The notes under the pieces: generated by a model
What the model was told of the DNA's origin: nothing
Seen by the model: the letters and a program-made list of their open reading frames with translations, nothing else
The model's database searches: none
Shown here: one piece after another, positions 7,462-16,002 of the stretch
Position numbering within the stretch: position 1 is the stretch's first letter
Layout: each line of letters begins with the position of its first letter
DNA from: Mesorhizobium sp. M7A.F.Ca.US.008.03.1.1
GTDB lineage: Bacteria; Pseudomonadota; Alphaproteobacteria; Rhizobiales; Rhizobiaceae
Length of the DNA: 52,240 nucleotides
Direction of reading: 5' to 3'
Assembly: GCF_003997495.1 (NCBI RefSeq)
Contig: NZ_RZRU01000035.1
Location: 1-52,240, forward strand
Made by a program: the position numbers and the translations under genes

Positions 7462-8949
7462 ATGGATGCCGTGCAAGAAAACCTCGGCCTGGTGGCCGAG
7501 GAAACGCTCGATCCCCCGGACTGGGCCGATGTGCAGGCCCTGTCGCACCGGGTCATCGACGATGCGGTCGATTATCTCCGCGATGTGCGCGACCGCCCGG
7601 TCTGGCGGGAGATGCCGGCCGATGTGAGAGAGGCCTTCTCGGCGCCGCTGCCGCGCTCGCCGGCGCCGCTGGATGCTGTCTATTCCGAGGTGTCCCGCAC
7701 GGTGATGTCCTATCCGATGGGCAACATCCACCCGCGCTTCTGGTCCTGGTATATGGGGTCGAGCAACTTCACCGGGGCGCTCGGCGATTTCCTGGCGGCT
7801 ATCCAGGGCTCGAACCTCGGCGGCGGCAACCACGCCGCCGGGCTGATGGACAGCCAGGTGGTCAACTGGTGCAAGGAGATGCTGGGCTTTCCCGCTTCTG
7901 CCGGCGGCACGCTGGTCAGCGGCGGCTCGATGGCCAACATCATAGGGCTGACCGTGGCGCGCAACGTCAAGGCCGGCATCGACGTGCGCGAGCATGGCGT
8001 TGCCGCCATCGAAAAGCCGCTGCGCTTCTACGGCTCGGAGCAGATCCACTCGTGCCACCGCAAGGCGATGGAGGCGCTCGGCCTCGGCAACCGGGCGCTG
8101 CGCCGCATCCCGACCGATGCCGGGCTGCGCATCGACATCAATGCCTTGCGTGCGGCCATTGCCGAAGACCGCGCGGCAGGGTTCAAGCCGGCCTGCGTCA
8201 TCGGTACGGCCGGCACCGTCAACACCGGGGCGATCGACGATTTGCAGGCGCTTGCGAAGCTGGCACATGAGGAAGGCCTCTGGTTCCATGTCGACGGCTG
8301 CATCGGCGCGCTGATCGCGATTGCGCCTGAAAATGCCCATCGCGTCGCCGGGATCGAACGGGCCGATTCGGTCGCGCTCGATCCGCACAAATGGCTGCAC
8401 GCGCCGTTCGAGGTCGGCTGCGCCCTGGTCAGGGATGCCGCCGCGCATCGGGGGACCTTCGCGGTGACGCCGGAATATCTGGAATCGACGCCGCGCGGCC
8501 TCGCTTCCGGCGAATGGCTGCACGATTACGGCCTGCAGACGTCGCGCGGTTTTCGCGCGCTGAAGGTGTGGATGGCGCTGAAGCAGCACGGCGTCGAGAA
8601 ATTCGGCCGCCTGATCGACCAGAACATCGCCCAGGCCGTCTATCTCGCCGGTTTGATCGAGGCCGCGCCGCGGTTGCAACTGGCGGCATCGCCGACCGTC
8701 AACATCGTTTGCTTCCGCTATCAGCCCGGTCTGACAGGCGAGGTTCTGAAGGCGCTCAACACGGAGATCATGCTGCGGCTGCAGGAACAGGGCATCGCGG
8801 CCCTTTCGGACACCACGGTGCATGGCGAGCACTGGTTGCGCGTGGCGATCACCAACCACCGCACACGGCGCGAGGATCTCGACCTGCTGGTGCGTGAAAC
8901 GGTGCGGCTGGGGCATGAGATCGCAACGCAGGATTCCGCGCCTTCCTAG
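7462..8949 (+). CDS. group II PLP-dependent amino acid decarboxylase
   Basis: A 495-residue member of the aromatic-amino-acid/glutamate/cysteine-sulfinate decarboxylase family. The PLP lysine is K310 in ALDPHKW, D278 in HVDG contacts the pyridine nitrogen, and H196 in EQIHS is the ring-stacking histidine. It starts 13 bases after the cysteine-synthase stop, preceded by GGGAG, so the two form an operon. The substrate cannot be read from sequence. An amino acid made by the upstream beta-synthase (for example a sulfo or sulfino amino acid, or another beta-substituted alanine) is a reasonable hypothesis. Aromatic amino acids are the alternative. Confidence 0.87.
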   Translation: MDAVQENLGLVAEETLDPPDWADVQALSHRVIDDAVDYLRDVRDRPVWREMPADVREAFSAPLPRSPAPLDAVYSEVSRTVMSYPMGNIHPRFWSWYMGSSNFTGALGDFLAAIQGSNLGGGNHAAGLMDSQVVNWCKEMLGFPASAGGTLVSGGSMANIIGLTVARNVKAGIDVREHGVAAIEKPLRFYGSEQIHSCHRKAMEALGLGNRALRRIPTDAGLRIDINALRAAIAEDRAAGFKPACVIGTAGTVNTGAIDDLQALAKLAHEEGLWFHVDGCIGALIAIAPENAHRVAGIERADSVALDPHKWLHAPFEVGCALVRDAAAHRGTFAVTPEYLESTPRGLASGEWLHDYGLQTSRGFRALKVWMALKQHGVEKFGRLIDQNIAQAVYLAGLIEAAPRLQLAASPTVNIVCFRYQPGLTGEVLKALNTEIMLRLQEQGIAALSDTTVHGEHWLRVAITNHRTRREDLDLLVRETVRLGHEIATQDSAPS

Positions 8950-8998
8950 TTACGGGCAGGCATGCGATTCTGCCGCGATGATTCGGGAGATCCAGGCC

Positions 8999-9355
8999 GT
9001 GACGCTGTTTCGTATGGTTGCACTGGCGGCGCTGGTCTTCACCCCCCCGGCGCAGGCCGCCGACATGGCCTTTTTCGTCAAGAACCTGCGCAAGGAATCT
9101 GTCGCGGTCGAGCTGTTCAGCCGCGACCGTGAGACGGTCTGGCCGGGCAATGACAAGGTGTTCCTGATTGGCCCCGGGTCGCAGAAATCCGTGCCGCTCT
9201 CCTGCGATCAGGGCGAGCATATCTGCTATGGCGCCTGGGTTGACGGCAATGACAGCATCTCGGCCGGCGTCGGGCCGGACAATGATCAGCCCTGCGACAC
9301 CTGCTGCTTCATCTGCGTCGAACACTCGACCGAGACGATCGATCTGGTGCCGTAG
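8999..9355 (+). CDS. secreted six-cysteine protein, paralogue A
   Basis: About 118 residues from a GTG at 8999, which has GGGAG nine bases upstream; an ATG at 8978 is the alternative. A clear signal peptide (hydrophobic core MVALAALVF, then AQA-A) gives a mature domain near 98 residues. The mature part has six cysteines: one in the LSC segment, one in HICYGAWVDG, and four in a CxxCCxxC cluster near the C-terminus, and it ends IDLVP. It is plainly homologous to the next gene, so this is a tandem duplication. Function is unknown. The extracellular or periplasmic location is inferred from the signal peptide. Confidence 0.75.
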   Translation: MTLFRMVALAALVFTPPAQAADMAFFVKNLRKESVAVELFSRDRETVWPGNDKVFLIGPGSQKSVPLSCDQGEHICYGAWVDGNDSISAGVGPDNDQPCDTCCFICVEHSTETIDLVP

Positions 9356-9480
9356 AGCGTGGAAGTTTCGTTGGACCCAAATTAAGTCGGGGATCGGCTC
9401 GTCCTGTCCACTTCCGCGATTCAGCGCTGCATGCAATGGTCGCCCCGCGGCCGGGTGGGCCGCTTATTCGGGGGGTTAAC

Positions 9481-9852
9481 ATGTTTTACGCCTATGCGCG
9501 CCGCACGCTGGTCGCGCTGTCGCTTGCCGCGCTGTTTGTGCCGGCCGCACACGCCGCCGATATCACCTTCGCCATCAAGAACAGCCACCCCAACGCCATG
9601 CGCGTCGAACTCTACAGCCAGGACCGCGACTATGTCTGGCCGGGCGACGACAAGGACTACTTCCTCGACGATGGCGAGACCAAACAGCTGCCGATATCGT
9701 GCAACGAGGGCGAATCGATCTGCTACGGCGCCTGGGTCGATGGCGACGAGGGCACTTATTGGGGCGTCGGTCCCGGCAACAAGGAAAAATGCGAGGATTG
9801 TTGCTATACCTGCAACGGCGGCGAGACCGAGGAAATCGATCTGGTCCCCTGA
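9481..9852 (+). CDS. secreted six-cysteine protein, paralogue B
   Basis: A 123-residue protein with a signal peptide (ARRTLVALSLAALFVPAAHA) and a mature domain of about 98 residues. The start at 9481 is preceded by a GGGGG run. It shares with paralogue A the blocks VEL-S-DR, VWPG-DK, ICYGAWVDG, GVGP-N, the CxxCCxxC cluster and the terminal IDLVP. It is much more acidic, with many Asp and Glu (for example GDDKDYFLDDGE), which could point to cation binding. No known family is recognised. The 125-base gap between the two genes has room for separate promoters. Confidence 0.8.
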   Translation: MFYAYARRTLVALSLAALFVPAAHAADITFAIKNSHPNAMRVELYSQDRDYVWPGDDKDYFLDDGETKQLPISCNEGESICYGAWVDGDEGTYWGVGPGNKEKCEDCCYTCNGGETEEIDLVP

Positions 9853-9962
9853 CCGGCTTGCCAGCTTGACGGTTTTTCCTGCTGGAGCCATAGCCTGGAC
9901 AGATACCCAGAGCGCGCCGCGTCCATCGGATGCGACGTGCTTCAGGCAGAAGGAGCCCAGCT

Positions 9963-10589
9963 ATGGCCGGCATGGTCGAAAGCGACAAGATCGACGTCGG
10001 ATTCTCCGGCAAGCGCTGCATCCATTCGCGCAACTGCGTGCTCGGCGATCCGCATGTCTTCGTGCCCAACGCGCCGGGCCAGTGGATTCATCCCGACGCG
10101 GCCAGCGTCGAGAAGGTCGTCGCCATCGCCGAAAGCTGCCCCTCGGGCGCCATCACCTATATCAGGAAGGATGGCGGGCCGCAGGAGCAACCACCGGTGG
10201 TCAACACGGTGCGGCTTCGGGAAAACGGCCCGCTGGCGGTACACGCCGAGATCGTGCTCGACGGCGAGACTTCTTATCGTGCCACGCTCTGCCGCTGCGG
10301 CGCTTCGGAAAGCAAGCCGTTCTGCGACGGCAGCCACAACAAATCCGGTTTTGCCGCCACCGGCGAGCCGCCGCTGAAGGACACGCCGGCGCTGGAGGCG
10401 AGGAATGGCCCGCTGAAAGTGACGCCGACCACCAATGGCCCGCTCAAGCTTGAGGGCAATCTCGAGATCGTCACCGGAACCGGCCATACGGTCGACCGTA
10501 CGCAACGCGCCTTCCTCTGCCGCTGCGGCCATTCCGCCAACAAGCCGTTCTGCGATGGCACGCACAAGAAGGTTGGGTTTGTGGGTTAG
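9963..10589 (+). CDS. 4Fe-4S mono-cluster and double CDGSH iron-sulfur protein
   Basis: A 208-residue protein. The first 70 residues resemble the divergent 4Fe-4S mono-cluster domain (Fer4_19), with CIHSRNC and later ESCPSGAI. Two CDGSH-type 2Fe-2S motifs follow: CRCGASESKPFCDGSH and CRCGHSANKPFCDGTH, each with the three Cys plus one His ligand set. I chose the ATG at 9963 because AGAAGGAG lies eight bases upstream. It is likely a cytosolic redox or cluster-transfer protein; the partner is unknown. It is a single gene, followed by a strong palindrome. Confidence 0.87.
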   Translation: MAGMVESDKIDVGFSGKRCIHSRNCVLGDPHVFVPNAPGQWIHPDAASVEKVVAIAESCPSGAITYIRKDGGPQEQPPVVNTVRLRENGPLAVHAEIVLDGETSYRATLCRCGASESKPFCDGSHNKSGFAATGEPPLKDTPALEARNGPLKVTPTTNGPLKLEGNLEIVTGTGHTVDRTQRAFLCRCGHSANKPFCDGTHKKVGFVG

Positions 10590-10613
10590 GTTGACGCTGC
10601 GGCGAAGCTGCCA

Positions 10614-10647
10614 ATCTCCCCCCTCGTGGACCCACGAGGGGGGAGAT
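10614..10647. repeat. palindromic intergenic repeat
   Basis: A perfect 16-base inverted repeat (ATCTCCCCCCTCGTGG and its complement) separated by only two bases. There is no T-tract after it, so it is not a standard terminator. The ATCTCCCCC core recurs in the element near 52030, and this style of repeat is dispersed in rhizobial genomes. It may terminate or stabilise the transcript of the CDGSH gene. Confidence 0.75.
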
Positions 10648-10747
10648 CAGCTCTCCTCCCTTGGCCCAGCGCTCGCAGCTTTATCGACCGGCCCGCATCG
10701 GCTAAAGGCAGGGGCAGACAAACTCCCCAGCCGGACCGCCGCCAAAA

Positions 10748-12790
10748 ATGACAGCCAAGACCAAGCCAAAGCCGCTGTTCCTCGGGATCGACACCGGCGG
10801 CACCTACACCGATGCCGTGTTGTGGTCTGAAACGGAAGGCCCGCAAGAAGGGCCGAACAAGGGCAAGGTGCTGGCCAAGGCCAAGGCGCTGACCACAAGG
10901 CATGATCTCGCCGTCGGCATTTCCGGCGCCGTCGACGCGGTGCTGCAAAAGGCCGGCACCGATCCCGCCGCCATCAAGCTGGTGTCGATGTCGACGACGC
11001 TGGCCACCAACGCACTGGTCGAGGGCCAGGGCGGCCGCGTCGCGCTGGTGATGGTCGGCTTCTCCGAGGGCGACCTGGCTCGCGACGGGCTGAAGGCAGC
11101 ACTTGGCACCGACCCGGTGGTTTTTTGTCCGGGCGGCCATGATGTGCACGGCAACGCGGCGAAACTCGATCTGTCCGGGCTGGAGGCAGTGCTGCCGGAA
11201 CTTGGCGCCTCGGTGTCCGGCTTTGCCGTCTGCGCCTATTTCGCCACCCGCAACCCGGCGCATGAGATCGCCGCCCGCGAGCTGATCCGCGAAAAGACCG
11301 GGTTGCCGGTTACATCAAGCCACGAGCTGTCGGCCAAGCTCGGTGGCCCGCGCCGGGCGCTGACGACGCTGCTCAACGCCAGGCTGATCTCGATGATCGA
11401 CCGGCTGGTGGCGGCGACCGAAGGTTTTCTCGAGGCGCGCAACATTGCGGCACCGCTGATGGTGGTGCGCGGCGATGGCGCCCTGGTTTCGGCGGCGTTT
11501 GCCCGCCGGCGGCCGATCGAGACCATCCTGTCCGGCCCGGCCGCCAGCCTGGTCGGCGCCCGCCACATGACCGGGCTCGACAATGCCGTGGTGTCCGACA
11601 TCGGCGGCACCACCACCGACGTCGCCGTGCTCGACGGCGGCCGTCCCAGGCTCGATCCGGAAGGCGCCACCGTCGGCGGCTTCCGCACCATGGTCGAGGC
11701 TGTCGCCATGCGCACCTTCGGCCTCGGCGGCGATTCCGAAGTGGCGCTGGAAGATGGCGCGCTCAGCCCAAAGATCCTGCTCGGGCCGCGCCGCCTGGTG
11801 CCGCTGGCGCTGGCCGGCATGGCGCATGGCGTAGCGGTGATTTCAGAGCTGGAGCGCCAGCTGCGCGCGCCCAATCCCGGCCGCATGGACGGCCGTTTCG
11901 CGGTGCGCACCGGCGTGCCCGACCGGCTCGCCGCCGGCCTGACCGGCGCCGAAGCCAGGCTTTACGAGGCCATCGGTGCCGTGCCGCTCGCCGTCGACAG
12001 GCTTTTGACCTCGAACGCCCAGAACGCGACGCTGAACCGGCTGGTGTCGCGCGGGTTGGTGCATGTCGCCGGCTTCACCCCGTCGGACGCCGCCCACGTG
12101 CTGGGCAAGCAGGCGAACTGGGATCCCATCGCCGCGCGCCTCGGTGCCGAACTGTTCGCCCGCAAGCGTGACGGCCGTGGCCAGAACATCGCTGCTTCGC
12201 CCGAAGCGATCTCGGAACGAGTGCTGGTGACGCTGACGCGCTGGTCGGCCGAATATATCCTCGAGACCGCCTTTGCCGAGGATGGGCTCGATGGCGCGTC
12301 GACGGTGGCGCACGCCCTGGTGCAGCGCGCGGTCGACGCGCATCCCGGCATCGCCCGCCTGAGCGTTGCGCTCGACCGCCCGGTCATCGGCCTCGGCGCC
12401 TCGGCGCCGCTGCATTATGCCGGCTTGGCCGACCTGATCGGCAATGACTGCGTGGTGCCTGAGGATACCGATGTCGCCAACGCGCTCGGCGCCGTCGTCG
12501 GCCAGGTCAGGGTATCGGCCGAAGCGCGCGTCAGCCAGCCCCAAGAAGGGCTGTTTCGTCTCGCCTCGGGCGAGACCGTGCGCGATTTCCTCGACGAGGC
12601 GACGGCGATCGCGGCGGCCGAGGCCGATGTCCGCGCCATCGTCGCGGAGCGCGCCAGGGATGCCGGCACCGACAGCGCCGAGATCGACGTCGCCACCGAA
12701 TTCCGGGTCTCGACCGTCGAGGCCCAGCGCATGTTCATCGAGGCGCATGTCGTGGCCGTGGCCTCGGGAAGGCCGCGCATTGCGGTTTGA
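10748..12790 (+). CDS. hydantoinase/oxoprolinase family protein (HyuA-like)
   Basis: A 680-residue protein with the actin-like ATPase signature at its N-terminus (GIDTGGTYTDAV) and the second nucleotide motif SDIGGTTTDVAVL near residue 280. These define the HyuA/ATP-dependent hydantoinase-oxoprolinase A subunit. The family hydrolyses cyclic amides such as 5-oxoproline or N-methylhydantoin with ATP, normally together with a B subunit. No HyuB gene is next to it, so it may act alone or with a distant partner. The specific substrate is unknown. The gene appears monocistronic between the palindrome and malate synthase. Confidence 0.85.
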   Translation: MTAKTKPKPLFLGIDTGGTYTDAVLWSETEGPQEGPNKGKVLAKAKALTTRHDLAVGISGAVDAVLQKAGTDPAAIKLVSMSTTLATNALVEGQGGRVALVMVGFSEGDLARDGLKAALGTDPVVFCPGGHDVHGNAAKLDLSGLEAVLPELGASVSGFAVCAYFATRNPAHEIAARELIREKTGLPVTSSHELSAKLGGPRRALTTLLNARLISMIDRLVAATEGFLEARNIAAPLMVVRGDGALVSAAFARRRPIETILSGPAASLVGARHMTGLDNAVVSDIGGTTTDVAVLDGGRPRLDPEGATVGGFRTMVEAVAMRTFGLGGDSEVALEDGALSPKILLGPRRLVPLALAGMAHGVAVISELERQLRAPNPGRMDGRFAVRTGVPDRLAAGLTGAEARLYEAIGAVPLAVDRLLTSNAQNATLNRLVSRGLVHVAGFTPSDAAHVLGKQANWDPIAARLGAELFARKRDGRGQNIAASPEAISERVLVTLTRWSAEYILETAFAEDGLDGASTVAHALVQRAVDAHPGIARLSVALDRPVIGLGASAPLHYAGLADLIGNDCVVPEDTDVANALGAVVGQVRVSAEARVSQPQEGLFRLASGETVRDFLDEATAIAAAEADVRAIVAERARDAGTDSAEIDVATEFRVSTVEAQRMFIEAHVVAVASGRPRIAV

Positions 12791-12888
12791 GCGAGACGGC
12801 GAAATACGCCACCTTCACCCTAAGCTGAATTGACCCGGCAAACCTGACATGCCAAAGGCCCGCAAAGCCTTTCATCTGGAGTAGCCTG

Positions 12889-15057
12889 ATGACCGACCGC
12901 ATCGAGATCGCCGGATTGCGGATTGCCCGCGAGCTGCATGAGTTCGTGGCCAGGGAAGCGCTGCCGGGCACGGGGATCGAAGCGGACGCCTTCTGGAACG
13001 GTTTTTCAGCCATCGTCCATGACCTGGCGCCGAAGAACCGGGCGCTGCTGGCAAAGCGCGATGCCATCCAGGAACAGATAGACGGCTGGTATCGCGAGCA
13101 TGGCGCACCCATCGACATGGAGGCCTACAAGGGTTTTCTGAAAGAGATCGGCTACCTCGTTCCCGAAGGCCCGGCCTTCAGCGTGTCGACCGACAATGTC
13201 GACCCGGAAATCGCAATCGTTGCCGGCCCGCAGCTGGTCGTGCCGGTGATGAATGCGCGCTATGCGCTCAACGCCGCCAATGCGCGCTGGGGTTCGCTCT
13301 ACGATGCGCTCTACGGCACCGACGCTATCCCCGAAACGGATGGCGCCGAAAAGGGCAAAGCCTTCAATCCGGCGCGCGGCGCCAAGGTCGTTGCCTGGAC
13401 GAAGGCCTTTCTCGACGAGGCTGCCCCGCTCACTTCGGGCAAATGGGCCGGCGTCAATGGTCTGTCGCTGGCGCAAGGCGCCTTGCGGCTGAGCGCCGGC
13501 GCGGGCTCGACGACGCTGGCCGACCCCAGGCAATTCGTCGGCTATCGTGGCGATGCCGCCAATCCCGATGCGGTGCTGCTGGTCAGGAATGGCTTGCACA
13601 TCGAGATCGTGATCGATCGCAACAACCAGATCGGCCGCACCGATCCGGCGGGCATCGCCGATGTCATCCTGGAATCGGCGCTGACCACCATCCAGGACTG
13701 CGAGGATTCGGTCGCGGCGGTGGATGCGCCAGACAAGGTCGTCGTCTATCGCAACTGGCTCGGCCTGATGAAGGGCGACCTGGCGGAAGACATCACCAAG
13801 GGCGGCAAGAGTTTTGTCCGCAAGCTCAATCCCGACCGCTCCTACACCGCGCCCGCCGGCGGCACGCTGACAGTGCCCGGCCGCTCGCTGATGCTGATCA
13901 GGAATGTCGGCCACCTGATGACCAACCCTGCGATCCTTGACCGCGACGGCAACGAGGTTCCGGAAGGCATCCTCGATGCGGTGCTGACGGCGTTGATAGC
14001 GCTGCACGATGTAGGGCCGAACGGCCGCCGCGCCAATTCCCGCGCGGGCTCGATGTACGTCGTGAAACCCAAGATGCATGGGCCGGAGGAAGTCGCTTTC
14101 GCCGTCGAGATATTCGACCGCGTCGAGGCGCTGCTCGGCATGGCCAAAAATACCATCAAGATGGGCATTATGGACGAGGAGCGGCGCACCACGGTCAACC
14201 TCAAGGAGGCGATCCGCGCCGCGCGCGAGCGCGTGGTGTTTATCAACACCGGCTTCCTCGACCGCACCGGCGACGAGATCCACACCTCGATGGAAGCCGG
14301 CCCGATGATCCGCAAGGGCGACATGAAGCAGGCCGCCTGGATTTCCGCCTACGAGGCGTGGAATGTTGACATCGGGCTTGAATGCGGCTTGGCCGGCCAC
14401 GCCCAGATCGGCAAGGGCATGTGGGCGATGCCGGATCTGATGGCGGCGATGCTGGTCGAGAAGATCGCCCACCCCAAGGCCGGCGCCAACACCGCCTGGG
14501 TGCCGTCGCCGACGGCGGCGACGCTGCATGCCACGCACTATCACAAGGTCGATGTCCACGCGGTGCAGGCGGCGCTGAAGAGCCGGCCGAAGGCCAGGCT
14601 CGACGACATCCTGTCGGTGCCGGTCGCGGTGCGGCCGAACTGGTCGCCCGAGGATATCCAGAAGGAACTCGACAACAACGCGCAGGGCATTCTTGGCTAT
14701 GTCGTACGCTGGATCGACCAAGGCGTCGGCTGCTCGAAAGTGCCTGACATCAACGATGTCGGCCTGATGGAAGACCGCGCCACGCTGCGCATCTCCTCGC
14801 AGCACATCGCCAACTGGCTGCACCACGGCGTGTGCAGCGAGGACCAGGTGATGGCGACGATGAAGCGCATGGCTGACATCGTCGACCGCCAGAACGAGGG
14901 CGACCCGCTTTACCAGCCGATGGCGGCCGATTTCGACGGATCGATCGCCTTCCAGGCCGCCTGCGATCTGGTCTTCAAGGGCCGCGTCCAGCCCAACGGC
15001 TACACCGAGCCGGTGCTGAACGCGCGGCGGCTGGAACTGAAGGCGCAGCAGGGCTGA
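12889..15057 (+). CDS. glcB: malate synthase G
   Basis: A 722-residue protein matching malate synthase G along its whole length. It condenses glyoxylate with acetyl-CoA to malate in the glyoxylate shunt. Recognisable stretches include ARWGSLYDALYGTDAIPE near the N-terminus, NRAGS-type segment NSRAGSMYVVKPKMHGPEEV, and GFLDRTGDEIHTSMEAGPM, all typical of the G isoform rather than the shorter A isoform. A GGAG precedes the ATG by nine bases. It is cytosolic and appears to be transcribed alone; isocitrate lyase is not in the window. Confidence 0.96.
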   Translation: MTDRIEIAGLRIARELHEFVAREALPGTGIEADAFWNGFSAIVHDLAPKNRALLAKRDAIQEQIDGWYREHGAPIDMEAYKGFLKEIGYLVPEGPAFSVSTDNVDPEIAIVAGPQLVVPVMNARYALNAANARWGSLYDALYGTDAIPETDGAEKGKAFNPARGAKVVAWTKAFLDEAAPLTSGKWAGVNGLSLAQGALRLSAGAGSTTLADPRQFVGYRGDAANPDAVLLVRNGLHIEIVIDRNNQIGRTDPAGIADVILESALTTIQDCEDSVAAVDAPDKVVVYRNWLGLMKGDLAEDITKGGKSFVRKLNPDRSYTAPAGGTLTVPGRSLMLIRNVGHLMTNPAILDRDGNEVPEGILDAVLTALIALHDVGPNGRRANSRAGSMYVVKPKMHGPEEVAFAVEIFDRVEALLGMAKNTIKMGIMDEERRTTVNLKEAIRAARERVVFINTGFLDRTGDEIHTSMEAGPMIRKGDMKQAAWISAYEAWNVDIGLECGLAGHAQIGKGMWAMPDLMAAMLVEKIAHPKAGANTAWVPSPTAATLHATHYHKVDVHAVQAALKSRPKARLDDILSVPVAVRPNWSPEDIQKELDNNAQGILGYVVRWIDQGVGCSKVPDINDVGLMEDRATLRISSQHIANWLHHGVCSEDQVMATMKRMADIVDRQNEGDPLYQPMAADFDGSIAFQAACDLVFKGRVQPNGYTEPVLNARRLELKAQQG

Positions 15058-15185
15058 GCAGGCACAAACGGCGGATCGGCGGCGTGATTGCCGCCAACGG
15101 TCTTGATCGGCCGCGTTTCTCTCAACCGGCGGCGCTGCCGTGAATGGGGCGGCGGGTTCGGCCTGGCTTCCTGCGGAGTGAGGCG

Positions 15186-15725
15186 TCAGGAAGCTGCATG
15201 GTCCAGGAGCCGGATGGTGGGATCGCGACGGTGTTCGGAGTTGACCCGATCGACGCCTTCCACCGTAATCGCGATCGTCCCGTTTTCCACTCTTGCTATC
15301 CAGCCCTTCGCTTTCAGATACCAGAGATGAAACTCGAGATGCTCTCGCGGACAGCCTGACAGGCGTTCGAGCTCCACATCCCCGATCCCGGGATTGCTGA
15401 CGTCGTGCCGGCGCTTGGCGTAAAGCAGCGACAGCAGCCTGGCCTGGATCACGACATCCCGCTCGACGCCTTTGGTGCTGCTGGCTTCCTCGGCCAATTC
15501 GCGGCGAAGGCCGGCATGGTCCCTGTGCGCGATGTCGTATTGAGCGCGTTTGACCGGATCCTTGAGCGTATTGTGGGCTTCCACGATTTCACTGAAGCGG
15601 GCCTCATCGCCGGTTTCGCGATTGTCGGGATGATAGCGCATCGCAAAATAGCGAAATATGCGCTCCAGCGTTTCCGAGTTGGCGTTCGGGCTAACTTCCA
15701 AAACTTCGTAGTAGTCAATGAACAT
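15186..15725 (-). CDS. J-domain protein (DnaJ-like co-chaperone domain)
   Basis: A 179-residue protein starting MFIDYYEVLEV, a canonical J-domain opening, with the HPD tripeptide in MRYHPDNRET. GGGGAG lies six bases before this ATG, so upstream in-frame Met codons are not needed. After the J-domain (about residues 1-70) there is no Gly/Phe region or zinc finger. The C-terminal 80 residues (ARLLSLLYAKRRHD to the end, including LSGCPREHLEFHLWYLKAKGWI) instead look like a winged-helix-like module. It probably recruits DnaK to a specific partner rather than being a general DnaJ. Confidence 0.82.
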   Translation of the reverse strand: MFIDYYEVLEVSPNANSETLERIFRYFAMRYHPDNRETGDEARFSEIVEAHNTLKDPVKRAQYDIAHRDHAGLRRELAEEASSTKGVERDVVIQARLLSLLYAKRRHDVSNPGIGDVELERLSGCPREHLEFHLWYLKAKGWIARVENGTIAITVEGVDRVNSEHRRDPTIRLLDHAAS

Positions 15726-16002
15726 AGCGGGCTCCCCGACCGCAATCATATTCGCATTGTCTAAATAAGGAATGTCCAATGCAGAGACCAAGACTTTGGT
15801 CCGGCGTCGATGACGTCCACCCTTCTGGAAGCGGAAGAAAATGGCCGGCGCCCGCTCGGTGGGGGCCGTTGGGTGGTGAGGACGCCGGCCAAGCGGACAA
15901 TCAGGTCCGCCGCACCGTGGAGATGATCGATTCGCAGAGGCCGGGTTACGGCGTGATCGCGGAAGGCAACGTGGCGAGGTCGGCTTGTCGGGCGGCGAGT
16001 GA

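Noticed and set aside
7240..8916. Long open frame on the minus strand opposite the decarboxylase gene
   Set aside because: The plus strand encodes a clear PLP decarboxylase with all motifs; the opposite frame is rich in Arg, His and Gln without any domain, as expected for the antisense of GC-rich genes.
13006..14826. 606-residue open frame antisense to malate synthase
   Set aside because: Pure shadow of glcB: no motif, skewed composition, no ribosome site.
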